A DNA stretch of 8,030 bases from a bacterium (GTDB lineage: Bacteria; UBA9089; CG2-30-40-21). The notes beneath the pieces are model-generated. The model was not told the DNA's origin. It ran no database searches and saw only the letters and a program-made list of their open reading frames with translations. The stretch covers positions 1-8,030 of the forward strand of contig JASEHA010000087.1 of the NCBI GenBank assembly GCA_030018795.1, read 5' to 3'. Shown here piece after piece: positions 1 through 6,288 of the stretch (position 1 is the stretch's first letter; every line of letters begins with the position of its first letter). The position numbers were made by a program, and so were the translations under genes.

Positions 1-41
1 AATCCCATAAGTCGAGATTGCTTCGCTTCGCTCACAACGAC
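1..41. repeat. Dispersed intergenic repeat-like segment
   Basis: The segment contains ATTGCTTCGCTTCGCTCACA (17-36), whose reverse complement reads like the GAGCGAAGCGAAGCAAT words that recur between genes in many environmental bacterial genomes. That family resemblance is from memory. Only one copy lies in this window, so its repeat status is not shown by the sequence itself. No open reading frame of note crosses it. Confidence 0.35.
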
Positions 42-83
42 AGTGGCTTTGGTTGCTATGCAACGCTCACTAAAATTTTTTTT
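42..83 (+). terminator. Possible intrinsic terminator of an upstream gene
   Basis: An imperfect hairpin spans 42-71. The inner stem is GTTGC (52-56) with GCAAC (60-64) around a TAT loop. The outer stem pairs AGTGGC (42-47) with GC-T-CACT (65-71) across an internal loop and a one-base bulge. A run of eight T residues (76-83) follows after a short A-rich spacer. This fits a rho-independent terminator for a plus-strand gene left of the window. The internal loop and the spacer before the T-run weaken the case. Confidence 0.4.
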
Positions 84-102
84 CAAAAGACTCATTTTCC
101 TC

Positions 103-131
103 TTGACATCCAATGTCCTATATGATAAACT
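103..131 (+). promoter_or_regulatory. Sigma-70-type promoter for parB
   Basis: An exact -35 box TTGACA (103-108) is followed by a 17-bp spacer and TAAACT (126-131) as -10. TGA at 123-125 gives an extended -10 (TGn). An A/T tract (72-90) lies upstream and could act as an UP-like element. The predicted transcript would carry a leader of roughly 215 nt before the parB start. The string CTTGACATCCA here is shared with the gatB promoter. Confidence 0.6.
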
Positions 132-240
132 CAATCTGTAAAAACAACATTGATGAGAGAGTACCAGAATCCTCCTTTCTTAATAAGGGAGTACTAAAAA
201 TTCCCTTCCCTTTAATGTGGGAGGGTTCGGGTGGAAGGGT
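132..240. repeat. Imperfect tandem and inverted repeats in the parB leader
   Basis: Two imperfect copies of a unit about 30 bp long begin at 156 (AGAGAGTACCAGAAT) and 186 (AGGGAGTACTAAAAA), 11 of 15 matching. Each is followed by a pyrimidine-rich stretch ending in TTAAT. CCCTTCC (203-209) is complementary to GGAAGGG (233-239), and CTCCTTT (172-178) pairs with AAGGGAG (185-191) with one wobble. The text resembles dispersed pyrimidine/purine palindromic repeats seen between genes in many bacteria (recall, not tested). No gene is visible in 132-354. Confidence 0.45.
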
Positions 241-273
241 TCAACTGCTTTAACAGGCAGGATTTATTGGATG

Positions 274-290
274 TGTTAAGGACATTAACA
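274..290. repeat. Small dyad in the parB leader
   Basis: TGTTAA (274-279) and TTAACA (285-290) form a perfect 6-bp inverted repeat around GGACA. It sits about 65 nt before the parB start and 50 nt before its ribosome binding site. It could be a protein-binding site or a weak RNA hairpin. Symmetry is the only evidence. Confidence 0.25.
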
Positions 291-339
291 TCATTCTTGA
301 TTAACAGTGACAAAACGAACAATAAAAAATTATCAACAA

Positions 340-344
340 AGGAG
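340..344 (+). promoter_or_regulatory. Ribosome binding site that fixes the parB start
   Basis: AGGAG at 340-344 lies 10 nt before the ATG at 355. A GTG at 307 would add 16 residues but has no comparable Shine-Dalgarno sequence, and those residues lie before the conserved family N-terminus. The ATG is therefore preferred. Confidence 0.6.
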
Positions 345-354
345 TGAAGAGAGG

Positions 355-1206
355 ATGCAAAGAATAGCTTTAGGAAAGGGTTTGGACGCTTTAATTCCAG
401 AGGCAAGAGCAAATGGAGAGATAGTTCGAGAGATTAGGATTACAGAGATTGTTCCAGGAGAATATCAGCCACGACGATACTTTGATCCAGAGAAGCAAAG
501 AGATCTGGTGGAATCAATAATAGAGAAGGGCGTTATTCAGCCAATACTTGTTCGTCCCCATAAAGATGGATATGGGTTAATTGCTGGTGAAAGAAGGCTT
601 CGTGCTGCTCACGAGGCTGGCTTAGAAAGAATTCCAGCCATTGTAAGAGAGGTGTCCAATGAGGATGCATTAGAGATTGGCTTGATTGAAAACATCCAGA
701 GGCAAGACCTTAATCCCATGGAAGAAGCAGAGGCGTTTCAACAATTAATTAGAGAGTTTCATTTAACTCAAGAGGATTTGTCAAAAAAGGTTGGAAAAGA
801 CAGAAGCTCTGTTGCCAATAGCTTGCGGCTACTAAAATTACCTAAACCTATTCAAGAAGAGGTGGCTAAAGGAACAATTTCTATGGGACATGCTCGAGCA
901 ATTTTGTCTTTAGATAATGAAGCAGAGCAACAAGAGGTATGCGGAAAGATTGTAAAGAACGGCATTTCAGTAAGAGAGGTAGAGGCTCTTATTAAAAAGA
1001 TGAAAGAGAATGTTTCACGTGAAACATTAAAGGTGGCAGAAGAAAAGCCTGTTGTTGATATTGCTCTGGAATCTTGTGCGGAAAAATTAATGCAGTCTCT
1101 TGGTACAAAGGTTAGGATTAATCGAACAGGAAAGGGTATAGGAAAGATTGAAATAGAGTTTTATTCGCAAGAGGATCTGGACAGGATTATGGAAAGGGTG
1201 CGGTAG
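355..1206 (+). CDS. parB: Chromosome partitioning protein ParB/Spo0J
   Basis: A 283-residue ParB, the CTP-dependent clamp that loads at parS and spreads to organise and segregate the replication origin region. The N-terminus (GKGLDALIP, residues 7-15) is the typical start of the chromosomal family. The CTP-binding region has GERRLR (78-83) and ENIQRQDLNP (112-121). A helix-turn-helix for parS recognition lies at about 137-163. The C-terminal dimerisation domain ends in GKIEIEFYSQEDLDRIME, very like Bacillus Spo0J (from memory). Length is normal. Residues 219-224 (NVSRET) are encoded by a perfect parS site. No parA/soj lies in the 354 bases upstream, although it is usually the adjacent partner. 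The gene has its own promoter and may be cotranscribed with uvrA, 161 bp downstream. Confidence 0.96.
   Translation: MQRIALGKGLDALIPEARANGEIVREIRITEIVPGEYQPRRYFDPEKQRDLVESIIEKGVIQPILVRPHKDGYGLIAGERRLRAAHEAGLERIPAIVREVSNEDALEIGLIENIQRQDLNPMEEAEAFQQLIREFHLTQEDLSKKVGKDRSSVANSLRLLKLPKPIQEEVAKGTISMGHARAILSLDNEAEQQEVCGKIVKNGISVREVEALIKKMKENVSRETLKVAEEKPVVDIALESCAEKLMQSLGTKVRINRTGKGIGKIEIEFYSQEDLDRIMERVR
1011..1026. promoter_or_regulatory. parS: parS centromere-like site inside parB
   Basis: TGTTTCACGTGAAACA is a perfect 16-bp palindrome identical to the bacterial chromosomal parS consensus. It lies in the linker between the DNA-binding and dimerisation domains of ParB and is read in frame as NVSRET. 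Bacillus subtilis also has a parS inside spo0J, encoding a similar NVPRET (recalled). parS sites usually cluster around oriC, so this window is probably origin-proximal (inference). Confidence 0.93.
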
Positions 1207-1214
1207 AGACGCAT

Positions 1215-1307
1215 CACCAGTCATTAAAGCACCAGAGCACCAGCCACCAGAGTATCAGTCAAACTCTTTACTGGTGCTCTGGTGTTCCTTTGTTCTGGTG
1301 ACTGGTG
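1215..1307. repeat. Nested palindrome between parB and uvrA
   Basis: Three nested perfect inverted repeats share one axis. The outer arms are CACCAGTCA (1215-1223) and TGACTGGTG (1299-1307). The middle arms are CACCAGAGCACCAG (1230-1243) and CTGGTGCTCTGGTG (1271-1284). The inner arms are AGAGT (1249-1253) and ACTCT (1263-1267). The left half is made of 7-8-bp words ending in CCAG. ACTGGTGCTC also occurs as a direct repeat (1270-1279, 1301-1310). No T-run follows on the plus strand, so it is not a typical terminator. It would form a long hairpin in a parB-uvrA transcript. Confidence 0.85.
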
Positions 1308-1356
1308 CTCCTTTGCTGGTTTCCGCTATTGACTGACCGATTGCTATTGATCAGGC

Positions 1357-1370
1357 AGGGTGTTGTTTTG
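1357..1370 (+). promoter_or_regulatory. Ribosome binding site and TTG start of uvrA
   Basis: AGGG (1357-1360) is 7 nt before TTG (1368-1370). Reading from this TTG gives MDEKIIIKGARSHNLKN, the expected UvrA N-terminus. There is no in-frame ATG before the conserved region. The GTG at 1305 would add 21 non-conserved residues and would start inside the palindrome. Confidence 0.7.
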
Positions 1371-4202
1371 GATGAAAAAATTATTATCAAGGGTGCTCGA
1401 TCACATAACTTAAAAAATATAGATATAGAGATTCCCAGAAACAGGCTTGTGGTTGTCACCGGGCTTTCTGGTTCTGGAAAGTCTTCACTTGCCTTTGATA
1501 CCATCTATGCTGAGGGACAACGAAGGTATGTTGAATCCCTCTCTGCCTATGCCCGACAATTCTTAGAGCAAATGGAAAAGCCTGATGTGGATTACATTAG
1601 CGGGCTTTCACCAGCCATTGCTATCGAACAAAGAACCGCTGCAAAAAATCCTCGATCAACAGTAGGAACGGTAACCGAGATATATGATTATCTTCGTCTT
1701 CTTTATGCCAGAATAGGCAGCCCTCACTGCTATAATTGTGGTAAGCTGATTTGCAGGCAAAGCGTGGATGAGATAGTAGAACAGATTATGTCTCTGGGGT
1801 CGGACAAAAAGGACAAAAAAGACAAAAAGCTTCAGATCCTTGCTCCGGTTGTTCGAGGTAGAAAAGGGGAGTATCAACAGATTTTTGCTTCAGCCAAAAA
1901 GAATGGTTATGTCAGGGTTCGAGTGGATGGAAAAACATATGATCTGTCTGAAGATATTTCTGAAGCAACACCTTTAACGCTGGAAAAAAATAAAAAGCAT
2001 CATATCGAGATAGTAGTAGACAGGCTTATCCTTAAACCTGAAATAAGAAGCAGGCTGGCTGATTCTATAGAAACTGCTTCTGCTCTTGCTAAGGGGATAG
2101 TTATGGTGGTTGTTGATGAAGGGGAGGAAAGGGTTTTTTCTGAACAATTGGCTTGCGTGGATTGCGGGGTTAGCTATGAGGAATTATCTCCAAGGATGTT
2201 TTCTTTTAATAGCCCTTATGGGGCATGTCCAGATTGCACGGGGCTTGGCTCTAAGATAGAGATTGACCCTGATTTGATCGTGCCAGATAAATCAAAAACG
2301 ATTTACGAAGGGGCAATCATTCCCTTGGGTTTTTCATCTTCCTGGCTCTATCAGATAGAACGGGTAGCCAGAGGAGAAGGGTTTCGATTGGATCTTCCTT
2401 TTGGGAGCTTGACCAAAGAGCAGCAAGACATCATTCTTTATGGGTCAAGGGATGGGTATTATTGCCAGACAAAATATGGGGAAAGATATTACGGGGGTTA
2501 TGAGGGTATAATCCCAACCCTTAATCGGAGATACAAAGAGACAGAATCAGAAAAGGTTCGTGAGGAGATAACAGGTTATATGTCCATTCGGACATGTCCT
2601 GTTTGTCAAGGGGCAAGATTGAAAAAGGAAGCCCTTTCGGTAACAGTGGGCGGGAAATCTATTAGCCAGGTAACCGAGATGTCTGTCAAGGAATTAAAGG
2701 GCTTTTTTGAGGATATTGTCTTGACCGAGTTTGAAAGATTTGTAGCTGCAAAGATACTGAAGGAGATACAGGAGAGACTTGGTTTTTTGAACAATGTAGG
2801 ACTGAATTATCTTACCCTTAATCGTATGACCAAAACACTTTCTGGTGGAGAGGCACAAAGGATTCAACTGTCAACCCAGATAGGCTCTGGTCTGGTTGGA
2901 GTTTTGTATGTACTTGATGAGCCAAGCATTGGTCTTCATCAGAGGGATAATCAAAGGCTGCTCAATACCATGTGTCAGTTGAGGGATATAGGCAATACCC
3001 TTATTGTGGTAGAGCATGATGAATCAACTATCCGGCAGGCAGATTTTATTATTGACCTTGGTCCAGGGGCAGGGGAAGCAGGTGGTAAGATTGTGGCTCA
3101 GGGAAGCCTTGAGGATATTATAGCCAGTAATGACTCTCTTACTGGTAAGTATCTGCGAGGTGATATGTTTATTCCTGTACCTGTTAAACGGCATCACAGT
3201 AAAAAATTTTTAGAGATAGTCGGGGCAGTCCATCATAACCTGAAGAATATTACTGTAAAGATCCCCTTAGAGTTATTTATTTGCATTACCGGGGTGTCTG
3301 GTTCAGGCAAAAGCAGCCTTATTGAAGAAATTCTTTACCCGCTTTTGATGCAAAAATTATATAAGAGCCATACTCAGCCAGGAAAACATGAAAAAATTTC
3401 TGGACTGGAGTATATAGATAAGGTAATAAACATTGATCAATCTCCTATTGGAAGGACGCCAAGATCCAATCCGGCTACCTATACTGGAGCATTTACCTAT
3501 ATTCGGGAGCTCTTTTCGCTATTGCCTGAAGCAAAGATGAAGGGGTATTCCCCAGGAAGGTTTAGTTTTAATGTTAAAGGGGGCAGGTGTGAGGCTTGTC
3601 AGGGGGATGGAATAATCAAGATAGAGATGCATTTTTTACCGGATGTTTATGTCCCTTGCGAGGTGTGTAAGGGGAAAAGATACAATAAGGAAACATTGGA
3701 GGTATGGTATAAGGGTAAAAGCATTGCCGATGTCCTTGATATGACTGTGGAAGAGGCCTGGAATTTTTTTAAGGCTATTCCCTCCTTGCATAACAAGCTG
3801 CAAACCTTGATGGACGTTGGTCTTTCGTATATTAAGCTTGGACAGTCAGCAACTACCCTCTCTGGTGGAGAGGCTCAAAGGATAAAGCTCTCTGCAGAAT
3901 TGAGCAAACGATCCACAGGCAAAACATTATACCTGCTTGATGAACCAACCACTGGTCTTCATTTTGCGGATATTCATCTGCTATTGGATGTCCTTTTAAG
4001 GCTCAGGGATGCCGGCAATACAGTGCTTATTATCGAACATAATCTGGATGTGATTAAAACCGCTGATTACATCATTGACCTTGGACCAGAGGGCGGGGAT
4101 GAGGGTGGACAGGTAGTGGTTGTTGGTACGCCTGAAGAGGTGGCAAAAAATAAGGATTCATATACCGGACAATTCTTGCGTGACTGCGGGGTCGGATTGT
4201 AG
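1368..4202 (+). CDS. uvrA: Excinuclease ABC subunit A (UvrA)
   Basis: A 944-residue UvrA, the dimeric cytoplasmic damage-recognition ATPase of nucleotide excision repair, which loads UvrB onto lesions. Two ABC modules are intact: Walker A GLSGSGKSS (32-40) with signature LSGGE (491-495) and Walker B ending YVLDEPSIGLH (about 514-524), then GVSGSGKSS (642-650), LSGGE (831-835) and LLDEPTTGLH (856-865). Three zinc modules are seen: C121/C124 with C410/C413, C263/C266 with C287/C290, and C741/C744 with C764/C767. Length matches the family (about 940). Residues 146-154 are three DKK repeats from a 9-bp DNA repeat, about six residues longer than the equivalent loop I recall for Bacillus UvrA. The start is TTG. 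No strong promoter is visible directly upstream, so cotranscription with parB is likely. The 3' end overlaps convergent hisH by 45 bp. uvrB and uvrC are not in the window. Confidence 0.97.
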   Translation: MDEKIIIKGARSHNLKNIDIEIPRNRLVVVTGLSGSGKSSLAFDTIYAEGQRRYVESLSAYARQFLEQMEKPDVDYISGLSPAIAIEQRTAAKNPRSTVGTVTEIYDYLRLLYARIGSPHCYNCGKLICRQSVDEIVEQIMSLGSDKKDKKDKKLQILAPVVRGRKGEYQQIFASAKKNGYVRVRVDGKTYDLSEDISEATPLTLEKNKKHHIEIVVDRLILKPEIRSRLADSIETASALAKGIVMVVVDEGEERVFSEQLACVDCGVSYEELSPRMFSFNSPYGACPDCTGLGSKIEIDPDLIVPDKSKTIYEGAIIPLGFSSSWLYQIERVARGEGFRLDLPFGSLTKEQQDIILYGSRDGYYCQTKYGERYYGGYEGIIPTLNRRYKETESEKVREEITGYMSIRTCPVCQGARLKKEALSVTVGGKSISQVTEMSVKELKGFFEDIVLTEFERFVAAKILKEIQERLGFLNNVGLNYLTLNRMTKTLSGGEAQRIQLSTQIGSGLVGVLYVLDEPSIGLHQRDNQRLLNTMCQLRDIGNTLIVVEHDESTIRQADFIIDLGPGAGEAGGKIVAQGSLEDIIASNDSLTGKYLRGDMFIPVPVKRHHSKKFLEIVGAVHHNLKNITVKIPLELFICITGVSGSGKSSLIEEILYPLLMQKLYKSHTQPGKHEKISGLEYIDKVINIDQSPIGRTPRSNPATYTGAFTYIRELFSLLPEAKMKGYSPGRFSFNVKGGRCEACQGDGIIKIEMHFLPDVYVPCEVCKGKRYNKETLEVWYKGKSIADVLDMTVEEAWNFFKAIPSLHNKLQTLMDVGLSYIKLGQSATTLSGGEAQRIKLSAELSKRSTGKTLYLLDEPTTGLHFADIHLLLDVLLRLRDAGNTVLIIEHNLDVIKTADYIIDLGPEGGDEGGQVVVVGTPEEVAKNKDSYTGQFLRDCGVGL
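1803..1829 (+). repeat. 9-bp tandem repeat inside uvrA
   Basis: Three units, GACAAAAAG, GACAAAAAA and GACAAAAAG, lie exactly in codon phase and encode DKKDKKDKK (UvrA residues 146-154). They sit in a variable stretch just before the conserved QILAPVVRGRKGEY segment. A very similar 9-bp repeat occurs in gatB. Change by whole units would keep the reading frame. Confidence 0.9.
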
Positions 4203-4811
4203 CCCTGTCCCAAGAGAGGCAAATGTCTTTAGCATGGCTAACCCCTGGGATTGGCTTTTTTCTGGATGGAACTGGACAGCATAAAGATTGTCCTTCCAGA
4301 TAGAAGAGACAAACTCTACACCATAAGCTGTTGTTGTGGAAATAACCCCCGTGTCTTCAGGGATTACGAAATAGGAATGGACAAAATAGGTAAAGGTTTT
4401 GTCTGGGATATCCTGCAATATTGGCGATCTTTTCTTTATATTCAACTGATTCCAGCCCATATGAGGGATCTTAAGCTCTGTCTCTTGAAATTTTACTACC
4501 CTTCCCTTGATGATATCAAGCCCCTGACAATGCCCGAACTCTTCACTTTCAGTAAAAAGCAGCTGCAAGCCAAGACATATTCCCAAAAATGGCTTACCAG
4601 AAGCGATGCTTGAATGGATAACCTCAATAAGTCCAAGTTGTCTAAGATTATCCATCGCATTGCTAAAGGCACCAACCCCTGGTAACACCACAGATGATGC
4701 AGTAGCAATAACCTCTGGCTTATTGCTAATTATTGCCTCAAACCCTATCCGTTCAAAACCCTTCTGGACAGAACGAAGGTTACCTACCCCATAATCAATG
4801 ATAGTAATCAT
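4158..4811 (-). CDS. hisH: Imidazole glycerol phosphate synthase, glutaminase subunit HisH
   Basis: A 217-residue class I glutamine amidotransferase. With HisF it makes imidazole glycerol phosphate and AICAR in histidine biosynthesis: HisH hydrolyses glutamine and channels ammonia to HisF in the cytoplasm. The catalytic triad is complete: C79 in GICLGLQ, H182 and E184 in QFHPEKSQ. HisH-specific motifs are the N-terminal IIDYGVGNLRSV, LPGVGAF (43-49), PHMGWNQL (116-123) and FVHSYFV (143-149). The last 17 or so residues extend beyond the usual end, and the last 14 codons plus stop lie antisense to the end of uvrA. The site AAGGAA (4820-4825 on plus) is 8 nt before the ATG. hisF, hisA and other his genes are absent nearby. 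A HisH-like amidotransferase of another pathway is possible but less likely. Confidence 0.93.
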   Translation of the reverse strand: MITIIDYGVGNLRSVQKGFERIGFEAIISNKPEVIATASSVVLPGVGAFSNAMDNLRQLGLIEVIHSSIASGKPFLGICLGLQLLFTESEEFGHCQGLDIIKGRVVKFQETELKIPHMGWNQLNIKKRSPILQDIPDKTFTYFVHSYFVIPEDTGVISTTTAYGVEFVSSIWKDNLYAVQFHPEKSQSQGLAMLKTFASLGTGLQSDPAVTQELSGI

Positions 4812-4837
4812 TTTACTATTTCCTTGTAGATGTTGAT

Positions 4838-4922
4838 AAAAAATCCAGAAGTCAGAATCCAGAGTAACTCAAGCTTCCAGCTTGAGCAGTTTGCTGCAAT
4901 TCTGGATTCTGACTTCTGGATT
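4838..4922 (-). terminator. Terminator-like nested palindrome upstream of hisH
   Basis: Arms at 4842-4863 and 4901-4922 are perfect 22-bp inverted repeats around a 37-nt centre. The centre holds a second hairpin, CTCAAGCT (4868-4875) with AGCTTGAG (4879-4886) around a 3-nt loop. Read on the minus strand, the stem runs into six T residues (4843-4838), so it could terminate transcription after the DUF4015 gene. It ends only 27 nt before the hisH start, so hisH would depend on read-through or on a promoter within the palindrome. The arms are built of 7-bp words (ATCCAGA, AGTCAGA, ATCCAGA). A mobile or dispersed repeat is an alternative reading. Confidence 0.65.
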
Positions 4923-4932
4923 CTATTTTCCA

Positions 4933-6180
4933 TCATCTATCTGCCCAATAATCATAACCACTTGAACATCTCTCTGTCAGCATGGATGAAACCGTAGACA
5001 GACCAGCCAGTTTCAAGGGTTCATTCTTAATCAGCTCTTGTTCTAATGGGAATGGGATATAGAAATTACCCTTATTATCTTTACCATCTGTATTGTCCTC
5101 AGGTATTAGTGCCTCTTCGGTATACTTACAGAATGGATTCCAGAGCAGCCAGCTATTACAGCCATGTTGAGACAATGCCTTAATCTGAAGCTGAACCTCT
5201 ACAGGACCATATGAATGTTTCAGGCTAAAATCCTGAAGCCAGCTTCTAAGCTTACAATTTGTTCCCTCAAGCTTACTCATGGCAATCCTGGTGCTAAAAT
5301 TTATTACATCATAGGGCATGGCATCCGGGTCCATAAGCCCATATTCCCCACGATAATAGTGAGAAGGGTACACCATTGGGGAGATAAAGTCAGCATATTT
5401 GGCAATCTCTATAAAGTCCTGCCCAATCCCCAGGTCCCTATCTATGCTTAACCCAAATATATCAACCGAAATATAACCCTTTGCTCCTAACCCCTGCTTA
5501 CAAAACCTGACAAAATCACTGATAGCCGCTCGAGCTGTCTTATTATTTCGTTCTGCCCCATACCAGCAGTTACTAATCTGGCCGTCTGTCGGAAATCTCA
5601 AGTAATCAAATTGAACCTCATCAAACCCATGAGCAATAATATCCTTAGCCAGATTAAAATTATACTCCCAGACATCGTGAACATAAGGATTTGCCCAGCA
5701 GCATCCCTTAAAATCAGACCATATTTGACCATTTTTATCAACTATGGCCATGTCTGGTCTTTTTTTTGCCAGAAGGTTATCCTTAAAGACACAGATCCTG
5801 GCTATCTTATACAATCGATGCTGATTGCATAATCTAACAATTTCATCAATATCCAGCATGGGTTTTATTGCCCCTATCTCTCTGGCCAATGGAATATCAG
5901 CCCTGTAAGCAATAATTCCATCTGTTTCCTTAATATCGATAACCATAGCATTTAGTTCTGTACGATCGGTTAAGGCTAAGCATTGCTTGAATAGCTCAAG
6001 ATTAGAGGCTACTGATGAGGTAATGTGAATCCCTTTTACATTATCAGGTGAAACCTTTATCATAGAAAGAGGGGGAATGGATGAATACATGCAGGAACTT
6101 TCTGCATGGAGTAGAGAGGGGGTGAATATGATGAGGGATAGGAGACTAATTCTTGGTAAAAGAAGATTTTTGTTTGTCAT
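4933..6180 (-). CDS. Secreted DUF4015-type putative glycoside hydrolase
   Basis: A 415-residue protein with a Sec signal peptide (residues 1-26: basic start, hydrophobic LLSLIIF core, cleavage likely after LHA). The body matches what I recall of the DUF4015 (PF13200) putative glycosyl hydrolase family, a predicted TIM barrel: VKGIHITSS (48-56), NAMVIDIKETDG (77-88), KIARICVFKD (125-134), WANPYVHDVWEYN (162-174), GFDEVQFDYLRFPTDG (185-200), ISPMVYPSHY (266-275) and WLLWNP (344-349). D192 and R195 in the FDYLRFP motif and D240 are candidate active-site residues by analogy. The last 60 residues lie beyond the barrel and are unrecognised. Substrate is unknown; a polysaccharide or cell-wall glycan is a guess. 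The start is the second of two close ATGs because AAAGGA (6187-6192 on plus) is 6 nt from it but abuts the first (6186). It lies 100 bp after gatB. Confidence 0.8.
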   Translation of the reverse strand: MTNKNLLLPRISLLSLIIFTPSLLHAESSCMYSSIPPLSMIKVSPDNVKGIHITSSVASNLELFKQCLALTDRTELNAMVIDIKETDGIIAYRADIPLAREIGAIKPMLDIDEIVRLCNQHRLYKIARICVFKDNLLAKKRPDMAIVDKNGQIWSDFKGCCWANPYVHDVWEYNFNLAKDIIAHGFDEVQFDYLRFPTDGQISNCWYGAERNNKTARAAISDFVRFCKQGLGAKGYISVDIFGLSIDRDLGIGQDFIEIAKYADFISPMVYPSHYYRGEYGLMDPDAMPYDVINFSTRIAMSKLEGTNCKLRSWLQDFSLKHSYGPVEVQLQIKALSQHGCNSWLLWNPFCKYTEEALIPEDNTDGKDNKGNFYIPFPLEQELIKNEPLKLAGLSTVSSMLTERCSSGYDYWADR

Positions 6181-6257
6181 TGGCATTCCTTTAGCTAAAT
6201 GAAATTGTGCTGATATCTTATCGTTGTCTGACTGGTTACTCCATCGAAGCTTACACT

Positions 6258-6288
6258 ATTATATCGGCAATCCTGCCAGATTACTCAA
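6258..6288 (-). promoter_or_regulatory. Possible promoter for the DUF4015 gene
   Basis: On the minus strand TATAAT (6263-6258) is an exact -10. TTGAGT (6288-6283) is a partial -35, with a 19-bp spacer that is longer than ideal. It overlaps the gatB stop codon. Transcription from the gatB promoter may also continue through this gene. Confidence 0.35.

Noticed and set aside
221..240. T-box-like GGGTGG in the parB leader
   Set aside because: There is no full T-box antiterminator sequence, no following terminator, and parB is not an aminoacylation or amino acid gene.
307..354. Longer ParB beginning at GTG 307
   Set aside because: The extra 16 residues lie before the conserved N-terminus, and the ATG at 355 has a good Shine-Dalgarno sequence.
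1215..1307. CRISPR-like array
   Set aside because: The words are 7-8 bp without spacers of constant length, and the structure is a palindrome rather than direct repeats with unique spacers.
1305..1367. Longer UvrA beginning at GTG 1305
   Set aside because: The extension is not UvrA-like and begins within the palindrome; TTG 1368 with AGGG gives the canonical start.
1803..1829. Programmed frameshift at the A-runs in uvrA
   Set aside because: The frame is open and conserved on both sides, and the units are multiples of three, so no frameshift is needed.
4251..4613. Plus-strand 120-codon open frame
   Set aside because: It lies antisense to conserved hisH, has no family resemblance and is a shadow frame.
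4812..4932. Histidine leader peptide for attenuation of hisH
   Set aside because: No short reading frame with a run of histidine codons is visible on the minus strand before the hairpin.
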